From assembly GCF_017921975.2 (NCBI RefSeq), contig NZ_JAGEMO020000018.1, positions 62,001-126,000 on the forward strand: a stretch of 64,000 nucleotides of DNA. The letters run 5' to 3'. A model generated the notes under the pieces. That model saw only the letters and a program-made list of their open reading frames with translations, made no database searches and was not told the origin of the DNA. Of the stretch, positions 33,562 through 40,116 are shown in pieces. Source of the DNA: Hymenobacter terricola. GTDB taxonomy: Bacteria; Bacteroidota; Bacteroidia; Cytophagales; Hymenobacteraceae. Made by a program: the position numbers and the translations under genes. Each line of letters starts with the position of its first letter. Within the stretch, counting starts at the first letter, position 1.

Positions 33562-34920
33562 ATGACCCTGCCCGAATTTTCCGTTTTGCTGCTGGCGTGG
33601 GATGATGCTGACCCCAATGTGGTGGTGCTCGGTGGCTCGGCCCTGCTCCCCACCCTGCCGCTGGTGTACCAGATGGCCGCGCAGCAGCCCGTGCTGGCCG
33701 TGTATCCGCACCTGCCCCCCGGCGAAGCTACCGGGCCGGGCCGGGCCGCTATCATACCCCAGGCAGCACCTGCGCCTACCGCCGAACCTACCACCGGCCC
33801 TAAAACGACCATAACGGAGGCCGCAACTCCTCCCCAAGCGCCCATTGGCGCCCTGGATACGGCCGTGGCCATGCCCGGCGTGCGCCTGTTGCCCAGCCCG
33901 GCAGCCGTTGCCAAAACCATGGCCGTGCCGCAACCGACATCCCGCCTCGTGGGCCTCGATGACCTGACGCCGGTCAGTCCCGCGCCGCTGCAAACGGCGC
34001 GGCGGCCGCCCGTTGCCAGCCTGCGCAGCCAGCCAGCGGCGGCCGCCCGCAGCCAGTGGCCCACCGGCAAGCACGCGCCGCCCACGGCAAGCTGGCAGGC
34101 CCCGGCCGCGCCGTACGCTGGCTCGGCGGAAGCCCGGTATTTCCCGCCACCCCCGCCTGCTCCACCCCGCCCCGCCGGATTTACCGAGCCGGTGGCAGCC
34201 GGTCTGGCCACCCAAACGCAGCCCGCCGCGCTACCTGTTCGGCCAAGGAGCGCAACTATACTACGGCCTAATGGGCGACCGCAGGCTGGCGACCTGCGCT
34301 TCGACCCCGACCCGGAATTGCCCCGCGTGCACCACCCCGAAGCATTCGACGAGCCCACCGAGGAAGTAGGCCCCGCCGAAGCCAACGACATTTCGGCCCC
34401 GGAAGACGACCTCCTGCCCGATGAGCCTGCCCCGGCGCCCGAAGCCCCGGTAGCCGTTGCGCCCGCTGTTCCGGCTCCGGTTCCGACCCCGGTTCCGGCC
34501 GCTGAGCCGGCCGCGCCTGTGGTGCGGAAGCCCGCGCCGGAGGGGCTGAACTTCCGCATGATTCAGTACGCCCGCCGGGCGGCCCAGCTGGTGCAGGGCC
34601 GCGCCGATTTCGGGGTGATTTATGCCCCAAACTGGCCGGCGTGGCTGGCGGCGCTCGAAATCCGCAACAGCTCCGGCCAGCCACTGGTGCTGTACGCGGC
34701 CAGCCTGGCGGCCGACCTGCCCGACCCGGCCGAGCACGGCTGGCAGCTGGAAATGGAACGGATGACCATGCGCCGGGCCACGCTCATTCTGGTGCCCGAC
34801 GTGGCCGTGCGCCGCCGCCTGCACCAGCTGTACGGCAACGCCATTGGCGAAGTGCGCGTGGTGGCCGCCACTGACGAGGATGCCGTGCAGCGCGTGTTGC
34901 GCGAAGTAGCCATCTGGTAA
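33562..34920 (+). CDS. Proline-rich protein flanked by two pieces resembling a GT-B glycosyltransferase N-domain
   Basis: A 452-residue protein; ATG at 33562 (the frame runs upstream to 33463 without homology-like sequence). Three parts are visible. Residues 1-55 (FSVLLLAWDDADPNVVVLGGS, LVYQMAAQQPVLAVYPHLPP) resemble the first strand-helix of glycogen/starch synthase-type enzymes. Residues ~56-327 are a low-complexity Pro/Ala/Glu linker. Residues ~328-452 (NFRMIQYARRAAQLVQG, FGVIYAPNWPAWLAALEI, PLVLYAASL, WQLEMERMTMRRATLILVPDVAVRRRLHQLYG, EVRVVAATDED) follow the order of the second half of a GT5/GT4 N-domain. The C-terminal nucleotide-sugar-binding domain is absent, so catalysis is unlikely. 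Its position beside GH31 and GH13 genes supports an alpha-glucan link. This homology is my reading and is uncertain. Confidence 0.6.
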   Translation: MTLPEFSVLLLAWDDADPNVVVLGGSALLPTLPLVYQMAAQQPVLAVYPHLPPGEATGPGRAAIIPQAAPAPTAEPTTGPKTTITEAATPPQAPIGALDTAVAMPGVRLLPSPAAVAKTMAVPQPTSRLVGLDDLTPVSPAPLQTARRPPVASLRSQPAAAARSQWPTGKHAPPTASWQAPAAPYAGSAEARYFPPPPPAPPRPAGFTEPVAAGLATQTQPAALPVRPRSATILRPNGRPQAGDLRFDPDPELPRVHHPEAFDEPTEEVGPAEANDISAPEDDLLPDEPAPAPEAPVAVAPAVPAPVPTPVPAAEPAAPVVRKPAPEGLNFRMIQYARRAAQLVQGRADFGVIYAPNWPAWLAALEIRNSSGQPLVLYAASLAADLPDPAEHGWQLEMERMTMRRATLILVPDVAVRRRLHQLYGNAIGEVRVVAATDEDAVQRVLREVAIW

Positions 34921-34927
34921 GCGCCCC

Positions 34928-35014
34928 CGGCCGCAGTTTAGCGCGAAGCGCATAACTGCTGGCCTGCCGATGGGGCGGGTTTGCAACTCGCTGCCGCAAA
35001 GCGGCAACCCCGCC
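34928..35014. repeat. REP-like palindromes immediately upstream of the RAYT gene
   Basis: Two structures. First, GGCCGCAGTTTAGCGC-GAA-GCGCATAACTGCTGGCC (about 34929-34964) is an imperfect hairpin. Second, the GGGGCGGGTTTGC...GCAACCCCGCC pair (about 34972-35014) encloses GCCGC-AAA-GCGGC (34993-35005). The last 13-mer equals the core of the four-copy cluster at 6989-7142. Confidence 0.75.
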
Positions 35015-35033
35015 AGCCCTACTTTTTATCAAC

Positions 35034-35675
35034 ATGGCCTGCCCCATTCACAACCAGGAAGGCCTCTACTTCATCACCTGCACGGTGGTCGAATGGGTTG
35101 ACGTCTTCACCCGCCCGCTCTACAAAGACCTTATTATCGACAGCCTGCGCTACTGCCAGCGCCACAAAGGCCGGGAGCCATTCGCGTATTGCCTGATGGC
35201 CAACCACCTGCACCTGATAGCTCGCGCCGCTGAAAACCACGTCTTGTCCGATATCATGCGGGATTTCAAGAAACGCACGGCCAAGGGAGCCTTTCGGGCG
35301 CTCCACACCAATCAGCAGGAAAGCCGGCGGGGCTGGCTGGAATGGATTCTGCACAAGCAAGGCGAATTTAACCCGCGTAATACCCGCATTCAGCTTTGGC
35401 AGCAGCCCAGCCACAACGTAGAGCGGCAATCGGAAGCCATGACGCGGCAGAAGCTGGAATACATCCACCAGAACCCGGTGCGGGCCGGAATTTGCTATCG
35501 GGCCGAGGATTATGTGCATTCTTCGGCGGCATTTTATGCGGGCTTGGAGGCAGTGTTGGTGGTGGGGCGAGGAAATTTGGGCGGTGTAGTGGCGAGTCAC
35601 AATCCCGCCCCACGGGGCGGCCCGCAGTTCGCTGCGCTTACACTGCGGCCAGCGGTGGCCGCCGCGCCGGATTGA
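35034..35675 (+). CDS. REP-associated tyrosine transposase (RAYT, Y1/IS200-like)
   Basis: A 213-residue protein of the Y1 (HUH) transposase superfamily. It has the paired histidines H58-L-H60 in CLMANHLHLI and the block LEYIHQNPVRAG, where Y143 is the probable nucleophile. FITCTVVEWVDVFTR near the start and DIMRDFKKRTAK in the middle are typical of RAYT proteins. Domesticated RAYTs are single-copy and bind or move REP palindromes rather than their own ends. This copy has REP-like hairpins directly upstream. The last ~35 residues (after YVHSSAAFYAG) read into further palindromic DNA (35605-35648) and are unlikely to be part of the fold. Intact, no frameshift. Placed inside the alpha-glucan gene group. 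Confidence 0.88.
   Translation: MACPIHNQEGLYFITCTVVEWVDVFTRPLYKDLIIDSLRYCQRHKGREPFAYCLMANHLHLIARAAENHVLSDIMRDFKKRTAKGAFRALHTNQQESRRGWLEWILHKQGEFNPRNTRIQLWQQPSHNVERQSEAMTRQKLEYIHQNPVRAGICYRAEDYVHSSAAFYAGLEAVLVVGRGNLGGVVASHNPAPRGGPQFAALTLRPAVAAAPD
35605..35648. repeat. Palindromes at the 3' end of the RAYT gene
   Basis: CCGCCCC-AC-GGGGCGG (35605-35620) and CCGCAG...CTGCGG (35622-35627 / 35643-35648) lie inside the last codons of the RAYT frame. With 34928-35014 they bracket the transposase domain. Confidence 0.65.
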
Positions 35676-35736
35676 CCTGGAATTGGCTTCCTTTGTTCAG
35701 TCAAGCCATACTTTCTATTCTCAAAAGCCTCTTGCC

Positions 35737-36207
35737 ATGCAGCCCGAACACGAATTTGAAGCCGTTTTAGAAGCCGGCGATGGCGATGGCGGCGTTTTCA
35801 TCGTCCTCCCCTTTTCGGTGCCCGACGTTTACGGCACGCGGGGCCGGGTGCCCGTGCAGGCCACCTTCGACGGCTACCCCTACCAGGGCAGCGTCACGCC
35901 GCTGGGCGATGGGCACCACGCCCTGCATATGCTGAAGCAAATCCGCAAGGCCATCGACAAAACCATTGGCGACACGGTGCGCGTCACGCTTTCGCGCGAC
36001 GTGGCAGAGCGCAAGATGGAAGCCCCCGCCGACCTGGCCGAAAAGCTGGCCGCCGAGCCCAACGCCGCCGCCTACTTCGCCAAGCTGGCCTACACCCACC
36101 AGCGCGAATATGTGCGCTGGCTCGAAGGCGCCAAAAAGCCCGAAACCCGCACCCGCCGCCTGGGCGAAATCGTAGAAATGCTGGCCCAGGGCCGCAAGCG
36201 CGGCTAG
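35737..36207 (+). CDS. DUF1905 / YdeI-OmdA family protein
   Basis: A 156-residue cytoplasmic protein; ATG at 35737. The first ~95 residues (FEAVLEAGDGDGGVFIVLPF, GRVPVQATFDGYPYQGSV, HHALHMLKQIRKAIDKTIGDTVRVTL) fit the DUF1905 beta-barrel. The C-terminal ~50 residues (DLAEKLAAEPNAAAYFAKLAYTHQREYVRWLEGAKKPETR) fit the bacteriocin-resistance YdeI/OmdA helical domain, a common combination. Biochemical role is unknown. A large inverted repeat (36232-36328) follows the stop by 24 bp. Confidence 0.85.
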   Translation: MQPEHEFEAVLEAGDGDGGVFIVLPFSVPDVYGTRGRVPVQATFDGYPYQGSVTPLGDGHHALHMLKQIRKAIDKTIGDTVRVTLSRDVAERKMEAPADLAEKLAAEPNAAAYFAKLAYTHQREYVRWLEGAKKPETRTRRLGEIVEMLAQGRKRG

Positions 36208-36231
36208 TTTTTTCTTGCCTGAATAACAGGC

Positions 36232-36328
36232 CGTCAGGCCGAGCGCAGCCGAGGCATCTCGCGTGCCACCACTAATTTAACTGGTCCAACGAAGCGAGCG
36301 AGATGCTTCGGCTGCGCTCGGCCTGACG
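36232..36328. repeat. Long inverted repeat, CATGCTGAGC hairpin family (copy 2)
   Basis: Arms 36232-36262 and 36298-36328, 31 bp each with one mismatch (CGTCAGGCCGAGCGCAGCCG at the outside), with a 35-nt centre. The motif GCGCAGCCGA(A/G)GCA(T/G)CTCGCGTG is shared with 57511-57612. Confidence 0.9.
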
Positions 36329-36390
36329 TTCTAACATCAAACTCCTACCAAATTCCTCCATTGGTTTCCCACCCAACCATGCTCATTTCC

Positions 36391-38277
36391 ATGAAGAAAA
36401 GTTACCTGTTGCTGCTCCTGTCGCTCCTGCTCCCAATGCTGGCGGGTGCGCAAGCCGTTGCCATCGACCGCGTGAACCCCACCAACTGGTGGGTGGGCAT
36501 GAAAAACCCCAGCGTGCAGCTGCTCATCCACGGCCCCGGCGCGGGCACGCTGGCTTACACCATCAGCTACCCCGGCGTGAAGCTGGTGAAAACCAACACT
36601 GTCGAAAACCCAAATTATGCCTTTCTTGACCTCGTCATTGCGCCCACGGCCAAGCCCGGCAAGGTACAGATTGTTGGCAAAAAAGGCAGCCAGACCGTAG
36701 CCCACAGCTGGGAGATGCTGGCCCGCAACAACAGCCCCAAAGGCCAGGGCGTGACGGCGGCCGACTTCATATACCTGGCCATACCCGACCGGTTTGCCAA
36801 CGGCGACCCGAGCAACGACAAGTTTGCCGACATGCGCGACCCGAACCTGGACCGCGCCAACCCGTTCTTCCGCCACGGCGGCGATTTGCAGGGCGCCGCC
36901 CAGCGCATCCCCTACCTCAAAGACCTGGGCGTGACGGCCGTATGGTTTACGCCGGTGCTCGAAAACAACCAGCCGCTCACCAACGAGGGCGGCACCATGC
37001 GCGCCTCCTACCACGGCTACGGCTTCACCGACCAGTATAACGTGGACCGGCGCCTCGGCGGCAACGCGGCCTACAAAAGCTACGTGCAGCAGGCCCACGC
37101 CGCCGGCCTGAAAGTGGTGCAGGACGCCGTGTACAACCACGTGGGCAACACGCACTGGATTTTGCAGGACCTGCCCATGAAAAGCTGGCTGCACCAGTGG
37201 CCCACCTACACCAACACCACCTACCGCTACACGCCCATCACGGACCCGCACGCCGCCCAAATCGACCGAAAAATCACGCTCGACGGCTGGTTCGTGCCCT
37301 TCCTGCCCGACCTCAACCAGCAGAACCCCTACGTGGCCAACTACCTGATTGAAAACGCCATCTGGTCGGTCGAGAACTTCGGCGTCGATGCCTGGCGCAT
37401 CGACACCTACCTGTACAACGACCAGCCGTTTATGAACCGCTGCAACGCGGCGCTGCTGGCCGAGTACCCGCGCATCCACATTTTTGGCGAGTCGGCGGTG
37501 ACCAATGTGGTGGACCAGGCCTACTACACCCGCAACAAAATTGACTTTCCCTTCAAGTCGAACCAGCCCGGCGGGCTCGATTTTGTGCTCGAAGGCGCCA
37601 TGCTGGCCGGCCTGAAGGAAGCGGGCACGCCCGCCGCCACCGGCTGGGACGGCGGCCCGCAGCACCTCTACCAGACCCTGGCCCAAGACGTGGTGTACCA
37701 GGACCCCACCAAGCTGGTGACCTTCCTCGACAACCACGACCACGACCGGTACCTGTCCGTCATCGGCGACGACCTCGACAAGTATAAAATGGGCCTGACC
37801 TGGCTGCTCACCACCCGCGGCATCCCGAGCATGTACTACGGCACCGAAATCCTGATGAAGAACTTCAAGGACCCCACCGATGCCGAGGTGCGCAGGGATT
37901 TCCCCGGCGGGTGGCCCGGCGACAAGGAGGACAAATTCACCGCCGCCGGCCGCACCGCCCGCGAGAACGAGGCTTTTGATTTCGTAAAAAAACTGGCCAC
38001 CTACCGCCGCGGCCACCCGGTGCTGCACGACGGCAAGCTGATGCAGTACCTGCCCGAAAATGGCCTCTACGTGTACTTCCGCTACGATGCCACGGGAACG
38101 GTAATGGTGGCCTCGAATGGCACCGACAAGCCGGCCACGCTGCCCACGGCCCGTTTCTCGGAGCGCCTGAGCGGCTTCACAAAAGCCCGGAATGTGATGA
38201 CGGGCGAGAGCCTGGGCAACCTGGCAACGCTGCAACTGCCCGCCAAAACCGCCGTGGTGCTGGAGCTGGGGAAGTAG
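36391..38277 (+). CDS. GH13 alpha-amylase / cyclomaltodextrinase-type (SusA/neopullulanase-like)
   Basis: A 628-residue enzyme; ATG at 36391 gives a signal peptide (MKKSYLLLLLSLLLPMLAGAQ), so it acts in the periplasm. An N-terminal beta domain (VNPTNWWVGMKNPSVQLLIHG) matches the cyclomaltodextrinase N domain. The barrel has DAVYNHVG, DAWRIDTYLY with nucleophile D338, FGESAV with acid/base E367, and FLDNHDHDR with D450, all expected GH13 residues. A C-terminal beta domain ends TAVVLELGK. Enzymes of this architecture cut starch-derived oligosaccharides or cyclodextrins. Part of its C-terminal domain is duplicated at 39707-39970. It lies in the alpha-glucan gene group with GH31 and the branching enzyme. 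Confidence 0.92.
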   Translation: MKKSYLLLLLSLLLPMLAGAQAVAIDRVNPTNWWVGMKNPSVQLLIHGPGAGTLAYTISYPGVKLVKTNTVENPNYAFLDLVIAPTAKPGKVQIVGKKGSQTVAHSWEMLARNNSPKGQGVTAADFIYLAIPDRFANGDPSNDKFADMRDPNLDRANPFFRHGGDLQGAAQRIPYLKDLGVTAVWFTPVLENNQPLTNEGGTMRASYHGYGFTDQYNVDRRLGGNAAYKSYVQQAHAAGLKVVQDAVYNHVGNTHWILQDLPMKSWLHQWPTYTNTTYRYTPITDPHAAQIDRKITLDGWFVPFLPDLNQQNPYVANYLIENAIWSVENFGVDAWRIDTYLYNDQPFMNRCNAALLAEYPRIHIFGESAVTNVVDQAYYTRNKIDFPFKSNQPGGLDFVLEGAMLAGLKEAGTPAATGWDGGPQHLYQTLAQDVVYQDPTKLVTFLDNHDHDRYLSVIGDDLDKYKMGLTWLLTTRGIPSMYYGTEILMKNFKDPTDAEVRRDFPGGWPGDKEDKFTAAGRTARENEAFDFVKKLATYRRGHPVLHDGKLMQYLPENGLYVYFRYDATGTVMVASNGTDKPATLPTARFSERLSGFTKARNVMTGESLGNLATLQLPAKTAVVLELGK

Positions 38278-38293
38278 CCCCGAATAGAATGCC

Positions 38294-38380
38294 GAAGCTG
38301 TTTAAAAAGTCAGCCGGTCATGCTGCGACCAGCTCAGCACGGCGCACTTTTTTAGTTTCCCCAACTTTTTAAACAGCTTC
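38294..38380. repeat. 87-bp element bounded by perfect 17-bp inverted repeats
   Basis: GAAGCTGTTTAAAAAGT (38294-38310) is exactly mirrored by ACTTTTTAAACAGCTTC (38364-38380). The 53-nt interior includes GGTCATGCTGCGACCAGCTCAGCA. It is just past the amylase stop and could act as a terminator, or could be a MITE-like insertion. Confidence 0.8.
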
Positions 38381-38716
38381 CCCAACAAACGACGCCAGCA
38401 CAAGAGGCCAGTAACAACGCTGAACGGCAACACCCGGCCCGGGCTACCGCACGCCCAATCAATTCGATGTTTACCTTCAACTCACGCTCCAACGCTGTCC
38501 GGCTTACCCAGACCTTCTTGGAATGCCAACCATTGAGCAACAAGCCATTGGCAAAATAGCTATTTGAATGCCTGCGTAAAAAGGCCTGCGTCGATAACGT
38601 TTACCAAGGTATGAATCAGCCAATCTGTCTATTAAAAAGTGCTGATTATCCATTTCAATCGACTCAGGCCGCCCCCAATTTTACGCACCTCATCCATCAT
38701 CAGCCGTCTAAGTGCC

Positions 38717-38866
38717 ATGGCGCATGCACTTGCGTATTTCCTGCTCCCCTCCTGCCTGGGTGTGGGAATGGCTTTGCACGTCTCCGCGCAACCATCAGTG
38801 CACGATGTGCGCGGAGCAGCACCCGTGGTGCCGCGGGCTTCGGAGCCTGCCGCCGCCCCTCATTGA
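38717..38866 (+). pseudogene. Possible N-terminal stub of a secreted protein
   Basis: A 49-codon frame, MAHALAYFLLPSCLGVGMAL then HVSAQPSVHDVRG, looks like a signal peptide with an SAQ cleavage site followed by only ~25 residues before a stop. No ribosome binding site or homologous domain is evident. It may be the start of a deleted gene; chance is possible. Confidence 0.3.
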
Positions 38867-38986
38867 GTGGGAACCTGGACGTGGGGAGTGCCCGCTTGTA
38901 GCAAGCCCAACGATTTTGGCCGGCAAAGCGGCCCAGTCATTTAACCCTCGAAAAGGGTTCTGGACCACTTTTAAATTGTCGCAAAA

Positions 38987-39667
38987 ATGGACATCACTTA
39001 TTACGGCCACTCCTGCTTCCTGGTCGTGGCCGGGGGCAAGCGTCTCCTGTTCGACCCCTTTATTTCGGGCAATGAATTGGCCACGCACATCGATATTGAG
39101 GCGATTCAAGCCGATTACATTTTCGTGTCGCACGGTCATTTCGACCACATCCTCAATGTCGTAGCCATTGCCAACCGCACCGGCGCGCTGGTGCTGGCCG
39201 GCTGGGAGCTGTACAATTATTTCGGCGCGCAAGGGGTAAAGAATGTGCATCCAATAAATCCAGGAGGGCAATTCACCTTCGATTTTGGCACGGTCAAGGC
39301 GGTTATTGCCCAGCACTCCAGTAGCCTGCCCGATGGCAGCTATGCCGGCGTGGCCAGCGGGTTTTTGGTGCAAGCCAAGGAGGGCAACTTCTACTACAGC
39401 GGCGACACGGCCCTGACCCTGGATATGACCTTGATTCCGCAGTGGGCCGACCTGGACTTTGCCGTTTTGCCCATCGGCGATGTGTTGACGATGGGAGTGG
39501 ATGAGGCCATTCAGGCGGCCGCCCTGGTTAAGGTTAAGCAAGTTATCGGGGTGCATTACGATACGTTCGAGTTTATTAAAATTGATAAAGCCGACGCCAT
39601 GCAAAAGTTCGAAAAAGCCGGCCTGGCGTTGCATCTGCCCGCCATCGGGGCCAGCATTGTTCTGTAG
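38987..39667 (+). CDS. UPF0173 family metal-dependent hydrolase (metallo-beta-lactamase fold)
   Basis: A 226-residue cytoplasmic protein, full family length. It starts MDITYYGHSCFLVVAGGKRLLFDPFI, typical of UPF0173, and has the metal-binding SHGHFDH motif at about residues 47-53. Further ligands are expected in the QHSSSLPDGS region, in YYSGDTAL and at the His of GVHYDTFEF. The biological substrate of the family is unknown. The gene lies between the GH13 amylase and a duplicated fragment of that amylase's 3' end, so it may have been placed here by the rearrangement that made the duplication. Confidence 0.9.
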   Translation: MDITYYGHSCFLVVAGGKRLLFDPFISGNELATHIDIEAIQADYIFVSHGHFDHILNVVAIANRTGALVLAGWELYNYFGAQGVKNVHPINPGGQFTFDFGTVKAVIAQHSSSLPDGSYAGVASGFLVQAKEGNFYYSGDTALTLDMTLIPQWADLDFAVLPIGDVLTMGVDEAIQAAALVKVKQVIGVHYDTFEFIKIDKADAMQKFEKAGLALHLPAIGASIVL

Positions 39668-39706
39668 GCTGCGCGGGCACTCACTCGGGCCGCGTAACGG
39701 CGCGGC

Positions 39707-39970
39707 CACCCCGCCCTGCACTCAGGTAAGCCGATGCAGGACCTGCCCGAAAACGGCCTCCACGTGTATTTCCGCTACGATGCCCACGGCACCGTGCGGG
39801 TAGCATCCAACGCCACCGACAAGCCCGCCAGCCTGCCGGCCGCCCGCTTCGTGGAGCGCCTGAGTGGCTTCAGCAAAGCGCGGAATGTGATGACGGACGA
39901 GAGCCTGGGCAGCTTAGCTACGCTACAATTGCCCGCCAAAACCGCCGTGGTGCTGGAGTTGGGGAAGTAG
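39707..39970 (+). pseudogene. Duplicated C-terminal fragment of the GH13 amylase
   Basis: The frame (about 39713-39970; an ATG at 39734 falls inside the homologous region) reads ALHSGKPMQDLPENGLHVYFRYD ... RFVERLSGFSKARNVMT ... LQLPAKTAVVLELGK. It matches the last ~80 residues of the amylase at 36391-38277 nearly throughout, including the identical terminus. The barrel and catalytic residues are missing. Substitutions are spread evenly, so the duplication is not recent, yet the frame has stayed open. There is no start signal or export signal. Confidence 0.88.
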
Positions 39971-40116
39971 CGCAGGCGACAATTTAAGCGCAACGGCGAA
40001 GCGGCTGAGACCTCAATTCAATGCAATCGGCGTACGCGACACATAATTCATGCATTGCTACTGTTTAGCCATCCGTCTCTTCGCCCAGGCTGTGGCCAAA
40101 GGGCAGTCCGGATTCG

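Larger units (their letters stand above)
38278..38986. other. Long intergenic region with degraded content
   Basis: Over 700 bp between the amylase and the UPF0173 gene. It contains a 17-bp inverted repeat (38294-38380), a possible truncated secreted-protein start (38717-38866) and a small hairpin AACCCTCGAAAAGGGTT (about 38941). It is less GC-rich than the neighbouring genes. No intact gene or RNA recognised. Confidence 0.5.

Noticed and set aside
38352..38543. 63-codon minus frame in the amylase-UPF0173 gap
   Set aside because: Overlaps the 17-bp inverted repeat, no recognisable family and no start signal.
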